Notes: a model not told the origin generated them from the letters alone. A DNA stretch of 42,195 nt from a bacterium (GCA_021794475.1 JAJYQS010000103.1:1-42195), one strand, 5' to 3'. Positions 6,976 to 16,038 are shown, numbered from the stretch's first letter. Made by a program: numbers and translations.

Positions 6976-8772
6976 ATGAACCTAATTTTGTGGTGGCATA
7001 TGCATCAGCCTGATTACAGAACTCATGATAATGAATTTATGCTTCCATGGGTTTATCTCCATGCTATAAAGGATTATATAGATATGCCTCTTAACATCAT
7101 GTCTGTAGAGGGTATTAAGGCTAACATAAATATAACCCCGGTGCTGATTGACCAGTGGCAGTATTATAATTTACGATTAGAGGCAGCCTTGCGGGAAAAA
7201 GACGCTCAAAAAATTGAAAGTCTCCTGCCCGATAAATTTCTTAAGCCTTTAGTTATTGATAAGCTCACGGATGAATGGCGAATATGGATGGTAAAATATT
7301 ATAAATGGGCGAATAAAGAAAGGATTATCGAAAGATTTGAGCCCTACAAAAGATTAGTTGAACTTTCGTTAGACGACTATAAGCTGCATTACTTGAACGA
7401 TTCATACTATTTTGATTTGACGGTGTGGTTTCATCTCGCATGGTGCGGAGAGTGGATTAAAAGATATGACCCTGTGATAAGACAACTAATAAACAAGGAA
7501 TACGGATATACATATCACGACAGAATGCTCTTATTGAACAGGATATCCGAATGGCTGAAATACGGACTGTCTTTATACGGGCAGCCTTATACAAAAGGAG
7601 CGGAAATTCCTCCGCCGCATCCTGATTATCCTTCTTTGCTAATAGATAAAACTATATTGGGTGACCTCTCTAAAAAAAAGAAGGGAGAATATGAAGTTAC
7701 TTTTACGCCTTTTTATCATCCGATATTGCCGCTTCTGCTCGATATTAACGCGGGAAGCGTCATTGCGCAAATCACTGGAATACAATACGAATCGGTTGAA
7801 TTAAACGCATATCCAGATGGATTAAAGAGCGCAGAAGAAAATATAAAAAGAATTGATAATTATTATAGAAAGGACGGTAAACTTTTTAATATAAAAGCCA
7901 TTTGGCCTTCGGAAGGCGCCGTATCGGCTGAAATGCTCAATTTATTTGCAAAAGAGAAAATTGATTTTTGCGCAAGCGGCGAAGAAGTATTAAGCAATTC
8001 TCTAGGGGTTGATGTTCATAAACCTGTTTCAATGGAAGGACTCAATATAATCCCGCTTTATAAAATTTATAAATGGAAAAATTCATCCATGAAAATGGTA
8101 TTCAGAGATTCCGGATTGTCGGATATCATTGGTTTTACATATGCCAAATGGAGAGGCGACGATGCCGCAAACGATTTTGTGAACAGGCTCAAAGAAATAG
8201 ACATGGCTGATAAAAATGCAGTCGTTTCAATAATTATGGACGGTGAAAATGCATGGGAATATTATTTTGAAAACGGATTCTATTTTTTGAAAGATTTATA
8301 TGAATTGTTTGCACAAACTAAAGAAATTAACATGCTTACGGTAAAAGACGCTTTTGAAATGGAGGAGCCTCTAATTTTAGATAGTATTTATCCCGGTTCA
8401 TGGGTTAATGGAAATTTACAGATGTGGATAGGAGAAAAGCAAAAAAATTGTGCATGGAAGCTTCTTGCGAATGCAAAACAGGAATTTTTGGAATGGAAAA
8501 AACACATAAAAAATGAAACTAAAATTAAAAAAGTTGAGGAACAGATATTAAAGAGCGAAGGTTCAGACTGGTTCTGGTGGCTTGGCGAGGATAATCCGCT
8601 GCTGTCCCAATCAATGATGGAAAAAGTTTTCAGACGGCATCTAAAAAGCGTTTATATTCTGATGGATAAAACTCCGCCTGTTATTTTAGATGACACTTTA
8701 GTTACTTCAAAAGTTATTTCAAATATAAATATTGCAGAAATGGGAGGAATTATGAAGAGGGGGAAATCGTAA
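6976..8772 (+). CDS. GH57 glycoside hydrolase, amylopullulanase/alpha-amylase type
   Basis: A 598-residue enzyme of glycoside hydrolase family 57. The start LILWWHMHQPDYR and the PWVYLHAIKDYIDM segment are typical of the amylopullulanase/alpha-amylase branch of the family. The nucleophile motif is AIWPSEGAVS with E313, and the acid/base motif is IIMDGENAWEYY with D422. Near residue 530 SEGSDWFWWLGED matches conserved region 5. No signal peptide is present, so it acts inside the cell, probably trimming or debranching the alpha-glucan made by its neighbours. ATG 6976 has no Shine-Dalgarno, but it begins exactly at the conserved N-terminal strand. The next GH57 gene starts at the base after this gene's stop. 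Exact bond specificity (alpha-1,4, alpha-1,6 or both) cannot be read from the sequence. Confidence 0.88.
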   Translation: MNLILWWHMHQPDYRTHDNEFMLPWVYLHAIKDYIDMPLNIMSVEGIKANINITPVLIDQWQYYNLRLEAALREKDAQKIESLLPDKFLKPLVIDKLTDEWRIWMVKYYKWANKERIIERFEPYKRLVELSLDDYKLHYLNDSYYFDLTVWFHLAWCGEWIKRYDPVIRQLINKEYGYTYHDRMLLLNRISEWLKYGLSLYGQPYTKGAEIPPPHPDYPSLLIDKTILGDLSKKKKGEYEVTFTPFYHPILPLLLDINAGSVIAQITGIQYESVELNAYPDGLKSAEENIKRIDNYYRKDGKLFNIKAIWPSEGAVSAEMLNLFAKEKIDFCASGEEVLSNSLGVDVHKPVSMEGLNIIPLYKIYKWKNSSMKMVFRDSGLSDIIGFTYAKWRGDDAANDFVNRLKEIDMADKNAVVSIIMDGENAWEYYFENGFYFLKDLYELFAQTKEINMLTVKDAFEMEEPLILDSIYPGSWVNGNLQMWIGEKQKNCAWKLLANAKQEFLEWKKHIKNETKIKKVEEQILKSEGSDWFWWLGEDNPLLSQSMMEKVFRRHLKSVYILMDKTPPVILDDTLVTSKVISNINIAEMGGIMKRGKS

Positions 8773-11151
8773 TTGACAAATTTTTTATTAGGTTTTCACT
8801 GTCATCAGCCTGTGGGCAATTTTGAATCTGTATTAAAAGAGGTGCATAACAAATCTTACAGTCCGCTTATAAGAACTCTTTTAAAAAATGATTCCTGCAA
8901 ATTTTGTCTGCATATATCGGGTTATCTGCTTGAATGGATTGTTAAGAATGACCCCGAGCTAATAAAACTCATAAGAGAAGGCGCAGCTCAGAACAGAGTT
9001 GAAATGTTAGGCGGAGGCTATTATGAACCGATCCTGGCGTCCATTCCTCTAAGCGACAGAATGAAGCAGCTTGAAATGTTAAATAAAGCAATTAAAAAAT
9101 ATTTTGGCGTTTATCCTAAAGGCGCCTGGATTACCGAGAGAATATGGCAGCCGGATGTTATTGAATCGCTTAATGAAGCCGGTATGAACTATGCTTTTTT
9201 AGATGATTTTCAATTTTTTCAATCAGGCGTTGATTCAGATAATATAGATAAAATTTTTTTAACCGAATACAATGGAAAATATCTCAATTTATTTCCAATT
9301 CACGAAAGGTTAAGATATAAGATTCCTTTTGCCGAACCTGATGAATCGATTCGCGAAGTTTTGCATATTAACGGCAGGCTCTCTAATCTTTCAGTTATGG
9401 TGGACGACGGTGAAAAAATGGGAGGCTGGCCGGACACGTATGAATGGGTTTACGGCAGGAAATTTGAAGATTCCGAACAGCATCGCGAATATAGCGGCGG
9501 CAATAATAATAACGGATGGCTGTATAAATTTTTGACTAATATAAACAGTCCGTCAAGCAATATTAAAATGAAACTGCCCTCTGAACTTATCGGAGAAATT
9601 TCATCCAGACAGCTCGTATATTTGCCTATGTCGAGCTATAGAGAAATGGGTGAATGGACTTTACCTGTAGAAAAAAGATTTAAATATATTTATACAAAAG
9701 AAAAATATCCCGATGCTGCATTAGCAGGAGGAATATGGCATAATTTTTTTATTCATTATCCCGAATCCAATCTGCTGCATAAAAGAATGCTTTATTTAAG
9801 CAGCAAAATTAACAGCTTAAAAATAAAATTTCCGGAAATAGAGAATCTTTCAGATTATAAAAATTTAAAGATAGAACTATTTAAATCTCAGGCTAATGAT
9901 GCTTACTGGCACGGCGTCTTTGGCGGAATTTATTTGCCCCACTTAAGAAGAGCTATACAAAATTCATTGATTAAAGCCTCTGTTTATTATGATTTACTTG
10001 CAGATAAATTAATGCGGGCACACGGTGATAATAGCGGCAACGGAGGCAGCAGCGGCAGCGTCGGCACCAAAATAGATATATTTGATTTTGATGCGGATGG
10101 TGAGTTAGAATATCAGGTAAGAAATCAATTCTGGCAGGCGGTATATAAACCTTCCGTATCTCAACTTATTGCTCTTGATTATGTTGCAAAAGGCATGACT
10201 AATCCTTTTGGAGATATTTTCTGTTTGCACGACGAATATGATTTACATATTATTAAAGATGAGCTGAATATACAAAATAATCCTGAAGAGAATAAAAAGA
10301 CGGAAGAAAATGAAGCCCAAGTCCCGCATACTATTCATGATAATATGAAAATTCCGGTCGGTTTAACATCTAAAGATTTAGTAACCGAGAATGGGCTGAT
10401 GCCGCATTTTCAAATGCTTTATAACGGCTCAGATTTGAATTTTAATTTGAAATCAATCGAAAACAACAACGGTGTTTTTGTCATAAAATCTGAAGGATTT
10501 TTAAGAGAAGACAAAGAAAGCTCTGAAGAAATAAATGTCGATAAAAGCGGTTTTAAGAAAGCTGTTAATAAAAACAAAATTGCATTTCAGGAAAATGTTA
10601 AAAATAAAATTTTACTTAATTTAGAAATAACTATATCTGATACCGTGCGGTATCACATTACTATTAATAGTAATTATAGCAGTAATTATAGCAATAATGA
10701 TAAAAATAATGACAAAAATAATAGCAACAAAAATGAGAAATATTTATTAAAAGATTTGTCGGTGTTCTTCAGGTTTTCGTTTTCCGGCGGCGATGGTCCT
10801 GCTACTTATATTAAACCTGACGATAAAAACATTTACGGCTTGCGCGAAGAACTTATTAATATACCTGTCGATTCGCCTATAGAATTAGGCGATTCTTACT
10901 GGGGAGGCAAGCTGAAGGCTTTTGTCGGCACAAACGGATACGCAAATTATAAAGCAAATAAAGATAATGTTATAAATATTGATTTTACGCCGCTGTTAAA
11001 TTATTCTCCTATCACGACCCTTTCGCTTTATGAAGGCGGATACGAAAAAATATTTCAGGCATCGGAACTCAATATTTTGTGGGATATGGGAAAAAGTATT
11101 ATTTCAGATATAAATATTGAATGGAAAGTGGAAAAAAATAAAATAAAATAA
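8773..11151 (+). CDS. GH57 4-alpha-glucanotransferase/alpha-amylase
   Basis: A 792-residue enzyme of the Thermococcus litoralis 4-alpha-glucanotransferase type. The N-terminal GH57 barrel has FLLGFHCHQPVGNF, the nucleophile motif GAWITERIWQPD with E122, and the acid/base motif MVDDGEKMGGWPD with the Asp pair D211/D212. DUF1925- and DUF1926-type domains follow; FDFDADGELEYQVRN at about 437-451 marks the start of the latter. It is longer than the roughly 650-residue archaeal enzyme, mainly because of a Gly/Ser linker (about 417-430) and an Asn-rich repeat (633-652) in the C-terminal beta domain. The start is TTG directly after the TAA of the preceding GH57 gene, with AAGAGGGGG about 10 nt upstream, so the two are translationally coupled. 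Predicted role: disproportionation or trimming of maltodextrins and glycogen. Confidence 0.9.
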   Translation: MTNFLLGFHCHQPVGNFESVLKEVHNKSYSPLIRTLLKNDSCKFCLHISGYLLEWIVKNDPELIKLIREGAAQNRVEMLGGGYYEPILASIPLSDRMKQLEMLNKAIKKYFGVYPKGAWITERIWQPDVIESLNEAGMNYAFLDDFQFFQSGVDSDNIDKIFLTEYNGKYLNLFPIHERLRYKIPFAEPDESIREVLHINGRLSNLSVMVDDGEKMGGWPDTYEWVYGRKFEDSEQHREYSGGNNNNGWLYKFLTNINSPSSNIKMKLPSELIGEISSRQLVYLPMSSYREMGEWTLPVEKRFKYIYTKEKYPDAALAGGIWHNFFIHYPESNLLHKRMLYLSSKINSLKIKFPEIENLSDYKNLKIELFKSQANDAYWHGVFGGIYLPHLRRAIQNSLIKASVYYDLLADKLMRAHGDNSGNGGSSGSVGTKIDIFDFDADGELEYQVRNQFWQAVYKPSVSQLIALDYVAKGMTNPFGDIFCLHDEYDLHIIKDELNIQNNPEENKKTEENEAQVPHTIHDNMKIPVGLTSKDLVTENGLMPHFQMLYNGSDLNFNLKSIENNNGVFVIKSEGFLREDKESSEEINVDKSGFKKAVNKNKIAFQENVKNKILLNLEITISDTVRYHITINSNYSSNYSNNDKNNDKNNSNKNEKYLLKDLSVFFRFSFSGGDGPATYIKPDDKNIYGLREELINIPVDSPIELGDSYWGGKLKAFVGTNGYANYKANKDNVINIDFTPLLNYSPITTLSLYEGGYEKIFQASELNILWDMGKSIISDINIEWKVEKNKIK
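10669..10728 (+). repeat. In-frame 12-bp tandem repeat in the glucanotransferase gene
   Basis: Five 12-bp units lie in register: two perfect AGTAATTATAGC copies, then AATAATGATAAA, AATAATGACAAA and AATAATAGCAAC. They encode SNYS-SNYS-NNDK-NNDK-NNSN, residues 633-652. The units keep the frame and probably enlarge a surface loop in the C-terminal beta domain. Confidence 0.85.
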
Positions 11152-11259
11152 AATAAATTGAATTAAAATAAATTAAATTAATTGCGGACATTTAATCAGA
11201 GATATAGAGATATATTGATGCATATCTGACGAATAAATAATTAAATAAGGATTATAAAA

Positions 11260-12768
11260 TTGAATAATTTTAATGATGAAATATGGTTTGTCGCTCCCGA
11301 AATGGCTCCATTAGTAAAAGCCGGCGGGTTGGGCGATGTCATCGGAAGTCTTCCTAAGTATCTTATAAAATTAGGCATGAATGTCAAAGTAGTTATACCT
11401 GCTTATAAATTTATTGATTATGGGCAATTTGTGCAGTTTGAAGAAAATTTGCCTGCAGGAAGGGTTTATTTTGGAGATATTCCCTTTGATTTCGGCATAA
11501 AAAAAGCTAGAACTAAGGACGGAATTCCTCTTATTTTTGTCGAACAGGATCATTTTTTCGGAAGAGATGATGTTTATGGTCCGCACGGCGGAACAGTAGG
11601 CTATCGCGATAATTTATGGAGATTTTCTCTTCTTGCCCATGCTGCCGTTCACTGTATGAAAATACTTGGTATCCCTAAAATAGTGCACTCTCACGACTGG
11701 TCAGGCGGACTCGTGCCTGCAATTATTAAGCAGACCTTTAATGAAAGTGATAGACCTAAAATTGTCTTTACTGTGCATAATCTTGGATATCAGGGTGTAT
11801 ACCCGATTGACGACTTATACGATATCGGGATCGATTTTAAATTTAATTCTTCGGATGCCTTTGAACATTTTGGGACATTTAACGCTTTAAAAGGCGGACT
11901 TCTTTTAAGCGATGCCGTTACTACGGTAAGTCCGTCATACGCAGATGAAATTACTATGCCCCATAGAGGATTCGGGCTTGACGGTGAGTTGAGGCATTTG
12001 AGGGAAAACGGAAAACTTTCCGGTATTTTAAACGGGATTGATGAAGAGTACTGGAATCCTAAGAATGACGGTTTTTTAAATGTTAATTTTAATGGAAAAG
12101 ACAGGCCTTATAATTTTAATGATTACGACAGCTGGAAAAATTTTAAAGAAGAAAATAAAAAAGCGTTGTTCGCGGAAATAGGACTGAAATTTAAAAAAAA
12201 TAGCAGCGGCAAGCAGCTTCCTGTTCTTGGAATAGTCAGCAGATTAACGGAAGAAAAAGGTATAGACGTTTTTATAGATACTCTTTTTAACTGGAATGAC
12301 TTTCCATTTCATGTTTTAATTTTAGGAACAGGAAAACATTTTATAGAAAAAAAAGCATTGTATCTGCAGGAATTTTATAAAGATAAAGTATATGCTAAAA
12401 TAGGCAGATTTGATGAAGCGCTGGCGCATAAAATTTATGCTTCATCCGATATTTTTATTATGCCTTCAAGAACTGAACCGTGCGGATTGTCTCAAATGAT
12501 TTCAATGAGATACGGCGGTGTAATTTTGGCAGGCGATACGGGAGGTCTTCACGATACCGTTGTAGATTTAAATAGAGATAGTGAACACGGCAGCGGAATA
12601 GCCGTTCAGCATATCGACACGCATGCTATTTCATGGGCGTTAGACAAATTATATAATTTGTATTATGAAAAATACTGGGAGCGGTTTGTTATTAATAGCG
12701 TTAATTCTGATTTTAGTTGGAACGCTTCTGCATTAAAATATGTAGATTTATATAATAAAATTTTGTAA
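11260..12768 (+). CDS. glgA: Glycogen synthase (ADP-glucose dependent)
   Basis: GlgA adds glucose from a nucleotide sugar to the non-reducing end of alpha-1,4-glucan. This 502-residue GT5 protein shows the N-terminal K20-A-G-G-L motif that binds the sugar nucleotide, the TVHNLGYQG strand, NGIDEEYWNP, the second-domain opening LGIVSRLTEEKGIDV, and the catalytic-site EPCGLSQMISMRYGG loop. Length is slightly above the usual 475-490 because of a looped segment near 278-320. The start is TTG with AAGG upstream; no better ATG exists near the conserved IWFVAPEMAP strand. It closes the block that begins with the three GH57 enzymes. ADP-glucose pyrophosphorylase (glgC) and glycogen phosphorylase are not in the window, so the substrate must come from elsewhere. 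Confidence 0.94.
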   Translation: MNNFNDEIWFVAPEMAPLVKAGGLGDVIGSLPKYLIKLGMNVKVVIPAYKFIDYGQFVQFEENLPAGRVYFGDIPFDFGIKKARTKDGIPLIFVEQDHFFGRDDVYGPHGGTVGYRDNLWRFSLLAHAAVHCMKILGIPKIVHSHDWSGGLVPAIIKQTFNESDRPKIVFTVHNLGYQGVYPIDDLYDIGIDFKFNSSDAFEHFGTFNALKGGLLLSDAVTTVSPSYADEITMPHRGFGLDGELRHLRENGKLSGILNGIDEEYWNPKNDGFLNVNFNGKDRPYNFNDYDSWKNFKEENKKALFAEIGLKFKKNSSGKQLPVLGIVSRLTEEKGIDVFIDTLFNWNDFPFHVLILGTGKHFIEKKALYLQEFYKDKVYAKIGRFDEALAHKIYASSDIFIMPSRTEPCGLSQMISMRYGGVILAGDTGGLHDTVVDLNRDSEHGSGIAVQHIDTHAISWALDKLYNLYYEKYWERFVINSVNSDFSWNASALKYVDLYNKIL

Positions 12769-12800
12769 AATACATATAATAATATATAACTGCAAAGAAT

Positions 12801-12864
12801 CTCAATAAATAATTTGACATATTGTTGTGCTATCTTTCTAACAATGCTATTTCTCTTTATTGAG
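12801..12864 (+). terminator. Nested inverted repeat downstream of glgA
   Basis: CTCAATAAA (12801-12809) pairs perfectly with TTTATTGAG (12856-12864). Inside it ATTGTT (12821-12826) pairs with AACAAT (12840-12845). TTTTGATGTTTATAT follows. The element sits 33 nt after the glgA stop and 80 nt before the next gene. It could be a weak terminator or an mRNA 3'-end structure. Both stems are A+T-rich and the U-tract is short, so confidence is low. Confidence 0.35.
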
Positions 12865-12946
12865 TTTTGATGTTTATATAAAGACAACAAATAACATAAT
12901 AATATTATAATGTTCCGCCGCCGATAATCCCATTAATTCTTAAAAT

Positions 12947-14371
12947 GTGCGATTTCGGCTGCAATTGAAGCTAAAATTAATGAACGCTATTCTTATTGCA
13001 AAAATTGCAGCTATTTTATGTGTTAGTTTATTTTTAGTTTTTTTAGCCTTAAAAAAACCTTCATTAAGCGGTTTTTTTGAAAAAGCGTCGCTTGCCGGTA
13101 TATTTTTATTTGCCCTTTTCATACCAATAAAAGACGGATTTGCAATTTTTGGGATTGTTTTTGCAATTATTTTTTTTATTGCGTTCCGCATTTCTAAAAG
13201 GGATTTTAAACTGCCGTACACAGTTTTTAATAAGCCTATTATTATATATATATTGATAGTTGCTCTTTCCTTTCTATGGACTTACAGTTTTAGCGACAGT
13301 ATAAATGAAGGCGGGGAGATTTTATATTTTTTTGCATTTTTCTTTGCAGCTGCAGAATTATTAAACTCATACAAAAGAATTATGTTTATACTTTATACGT
13401 TTGCTTTTTCGATAACGGTCGCTATTTTTTACGGTTTTTTTCAAGGTATTTTTATTAATGCGCTTCATTCCGCAGATAGAGTGACCGGACTTATAGGCAA
13501 CTGGGACGGTTATCCGGTTCAGGCTTCATATGGGATAGTGTTGTTTATTTCTTTATATATGCTGAAATTTAAAGAAATCAATAATAAGATTATAAATAAC
13601 AAAATTATCAATAATAAGATTATAAATAACAAAATTATACAAAATTCTTTAATAAGTATCATAATTTTTGCGGGTTTAATTTCTATTATTCTTTCTAAAG
13701 CAAGGTCTGCGTGGATTGGTGTTTTTCTCGGAATATTTATTATAATGTTTTTAAGGTCAAAAAAAGTATTTATTACGGCGTTAATAATAATTTTTATATT
13801 TAACGCAGGTTTTTTATATGCCTCTAAAAGTTTTAGGAGCAGAATATTTGCGATGTTTAATCCTCAAATCTATTTATGCGAGGTTAAAGGACATGGAGAT
13901 ATAGAAAGCCATATAGCTTTGGTGGAATCTGCCGCCGCAGTTTTTTTTGAACATCCGTTAACCGGTGTCGGCGTGGGAGCATTTTCAAAATATTTCAATA
14001 CACATAAAAATGTACATTTTCCATATTACTACAATCCTAAAACCGGAAAAAAAGAGTATGATACTTATGATAATTGGCCTGAAAACGGCTATATGCAGAC
14101 GCTGGCAGAAACAGGAATATTCAGTTTTATCGTGTTAATGTGGTTGTTTTTTTTGGGATTAAAAGAGCCGATTAAATTATATGTAAACTCTAAAGACGCA
14201 TTTGTAAAAAAAATATCGGTCATGACTGCGGGAATGAGTATGGTTTTTTATGGTTCGTTCATCGGTATTTCCAATATGTCAAACGACCAGCTTACAGACC
14301 TCTGGCTTTTATTTCTTGCAATTTTCGCTTCCGTTTTAAATATGTCTAAAAATTCCGGCAAAAATTATTAA
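12947..14371 (+). CDS. O-antigen ligase / Wzy-type polysaccharide membrane protein
   Basis: A 474-residue polytopic membrane protein with about ten hydrophobic segments. The Wzy_C signature region is present: ILSKARSAWIGVFLGI in the middle, followed by the large loop ALVESAAAVFFEHPLTGVGVGAFSKYF and then more helices. Such proteins ligate O-antigen to lipid A-core or polymerise repeat units; the two activities cannot be separated by sequence alone. The neighbouring initiating sugar transferase supports a surface-polysaccharide role. GTG 12947 adds a basic leader (RFRLQLKLK); ATG 12980, eleven codons later, right at the first membrane helix, is an equally good start. No Shine-Dalgarno is clear for either. 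A perfect 30-bp duplication encodes four INNKI repeats at residues 211-230. Confidence 0.82.
   Translation: MRFRLQLKLKLMNAILIAKIAAILCVSLFLVFLALKKPSLSGFFEKASLAGIFLFALFIPIKDGFAIFGIVFAIIFFIAFRISKRDFKLPYTVFNKPIIIYILIVALSFLWTYSFSDSINEGGEILYFFAFFFAAAELLNSYKRIMFILYTFAFSITVAIFYGFFQGIFINALHSADRVTGLIGNWDGYPVQASYGIVLFISLYMLKFKEINNKIINNKIINNKIINNKIIQNSLISIIIFAGLISIILSKARSAWIGVFLGIFIIMFLRSKKVFITALIIIFIFNAGFLYASKSFRSRIFAMFNPQIYLCEVKGHGDIESHIALVESAAAVFFEHPLTGVGVGAFSKYFNTHKNVHFPYYYNPKTGKKEYDTYDNWPENGYMQTLAETGIFSFIVLMWLFFLGLKEPIKLYVNSKDAFVKKISVMTAGMSMVFYGSFIGISNMSNDQLTDLWLLFLAIFASVLNMSKNSGKNY
13577..13636 (+). repeat. In-frame 30-bp perfect tandem duplication
   Basis: Two identical 30-bp units at 13577-13606 and 13607-13636 encode residues 211-230 of the O-antigen ligase-like protein. 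Each unit itself reads INNKI twice with different codons, giving INNKI four times. The stretch falls in a polar loop between membrane helices, where a length change is tolerable. Confidence 0.92.
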
Positions 14372-14523
14372 GTTCACCCTATTGAGTTATTTATATTATT
14401 TCAGATTAATAAAAATAATATTAAATTCAAGACTTTTAAACTATATAATTTTTATTTACTCAGCCGTATTAATCCGGTTATTCGAGTGTATTAATTGCTA
14501 TTAATTAATTAATTTTGATTTGC

Positions 14524-14555
14524 ATAGTATAATATAACAGATAGTATAATATAAC
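14524..14555 (+). repeat. 17-bp direct duplication with TATAAT cores
   Basis: TAGTATAATATAAC occurs at 14525-14538 and again at 14542-14555, a 17-bp period. Each copy contains TATAAT. It lies about 60-90 bp upstream of the sugar-transferase start, so duplicated -10 elements are possible, but no -35 with normal spacing is evident. Confidence 0.6.
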
Positions 14556-14615
14556 CGGTGATACAAAACTGCATTATGAAAATATAAATATATAGAATAT
14601 AAATAAATATATGCC

Positions 14616-15995
14616 ATGATATCTCAAAAAAACAAAATACTGTCGAATTATCTTTATATTGTAGATCTTTTTTTTATCGTAGCGGCATACTTTCTTGCCT
14701 ATTTTACCGCTAATATAGCAGACCCTTTTATTGTAGGATTTGGTTTGCTGCCGTTGTATAACTATATCTGGATGCTTATTCCTATTGCAGTCATATTTTA
14801 TTTTTATCTTATCATATTCAGTTTTCATAAAGATTTATTTATCCAAAAAAAAATTATAGTGCAGTTTTTAAAAAGTTTTGAATTGACTTTTGTGGCAATA
14901 TTAACTTTTTACGGCATTTTGTTTATGCTGAGAGTCCATTATGTATCAAGACTTTTTATTGGATATTTCGCGATTTACGTGTTTTTGTTTTTGGTTATTT
15001 CAAACTATACAAGTAAAAAAATATTAAAAATATTCAAACAGCGCGATTATTCTTTAAGAACAATATTAATAGTAGGCGACGTTCATTCATCGGATAAAAT
15101 AGAAAAAACAATTAAAAAAAACGAATATTTAGGATTAAAATCGGCAGGTATAATAAACAAAGATAACATTCGGATTATTCCGGATTTTGTTATTAAAAAT
15201 CCTGTAGATGAGGTAATATTTGATGTCAATGAAAATGATTTAAACGATATAAAAGAATTAACGCTTCTTTTAGAAGAAATGGGTATTACCGTTAAAATTA
15301 TTACAAAATTTATTCCTTTTAAGTATTCGAAAATATCATTCGAAAAAATGGATGATATGCCCATGCTTTCATTTTATACAGCGCCTGAAGATGAAATACT
15401 TCTTCTTATAAAACGGTTTATAGATATTCTCGGTTCATTAGCAGGTCTCATACTGTTTTTTATTCCTTCGGTAGTAATCGCAATATTAATAAAATTTTCG
15501 TCTAAAGGACCTGTTATATATAAAAGCAAAAGGGTCGGTCTGCACGGAAGGCTTTTTACTTTTTATAAATTTAGAACCATGATTGAAACAAGCGATGCAA
15601 TGAGGGAAGAATTAAGAAAAAAATTTAATCCGGACGGAATAGAAGTAAAACTTAAGGATGACCCGAGATTGACATGGATAGGTAAAATATTGAGGAAAAC
15701 CAGTTTAGATGAATTGCCCCAATTTTATAACGTGCTGCGCGGCGATATGAGCATTGTGGGCCCGAGGCCTCCTATGCCTGATGAAGTCGCTAAATATTCC
15801 CTTGCACAGAGAAGACGCTTGTCTATGAAACCCGGAATTACGTGTCTTTGGCAAATAAGCGGAAGGAGCAGGCTAAGTTTTGAAGATAGGGTTGTTTTAG
15901 ATTTAAAATATATTGACAACTGGTCTTTAAAACTTGATTTTATTATTTTATTCAAGACTATACCTGCGGTTATATTTGCTCATGGAGCTATGTAA
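14616..15995 (+). CDS. Polyprenyl-phosphate sugar-1-phosphate transferase (initiating)
   Basis: This 459-residue membrane enzyme transfers a sugar phosphate from a UDP-sugar onto undecaprenyl phosphate, starting synthesis of a surface polysaccharide repeat unit. The N-terminal half has four membrane helices and a degenerate nucleotide-binding-like domain. The C-terminal half is the bacterial sugar transferase domain with KSKRVGLHGRLFTFYKFRTM, DDPRLTWIGKILRKTSLDEL, the SIVGPRPPMPDE motif and GITCLWQISGRSRLSF. This is the WcaJ/WbaP/EpsE architecture of the exopolysaccharide polyprenyl glycosylphosphotransferase family. It follows the O-antigen ligase-like gene with a 244-bp gap containing a duplicated A+T-rich element. 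The transferred sugar (glucose, galactose or other) cannot be read from the sequence. Confidence 0.9.
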   Translation: MISQKNKILSNYLYIVDLFFIVAAYFLAYFTANIADPFIVGFGLLPLYNYIWMLIPIAVIFYFYLIIFSFHKDLFIQKKIIVQFLKSFELTFVAILTFYGILFMLRVHYVSRLFIGYFAIYVFLFLVISNYTSKKILKIFKQRDYSLRTILIVGDVHSSDKIEKTIKKNEYLGLKSAGIINKDNIRIIPDFVIKNPVDEVIFDVNENDLNDIKELTLLLEEMGITVKIITKFIPFKYSKISFEKMDDMPMLSFYTAPEDEILLLIKRFIDILGSLAGLILFFIPSVVIAILIKFSSKGPVIYKSKRVGLHGRLFTFYKFRTMIETSDAMREELRKKFNPDGIEVKLKDDPRLTWIGKILRKTSLDELPQFYNVLRGDMSIVGPRPPMPDEVAKYSLAQRRRLSMKPGITCLWQISGRSRLSFEDRVVLDLKYIDNWSLKLDFIILFKTIPAVIFAHGAM

Positions 15996-16022
15996 TTTTT
16001 TCATTTGTTTTTGAAACTTTTT

Positions 16023-16038
16023 AGCTGCATTTGCAGCT
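16023..16038 (+). terminator. Hairpin downstream of the sugar transferase
   Basis: AGCTGC (16023-16028) and GCAGCT (16033-16038) form a perfect 6-bp stem around ATTT, 28 nt after the transferase stop. A T-rich stretch begins about 15 nt beyond the stem rather than directly after it. This is a plausible but imperfect intrinsic terminator before the aconitase gene. Confidence 0.4.

Noticed and set aside
9329-9535. 68-residue ORF in another frame inside the glucanotransferase gene
   Set aside because: Entirely internal to a well-supported GH57 gene with conserved motifs in the main frame.
12663-12890. 75-residue minus-strand ORF over the glgA 3' end and inverted repeats
   Set aside because: Overlaps glgA antisense and the intergenic inverted repeat; composition looks like random A+T-rich DNA.
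14574-14828. 84-residue minus-strand ORF at the start of the sugar-transferase gene
   Set aside because: Antisense to the conserved membrane region of the transferase; no ribosome binding site or family resemblance.
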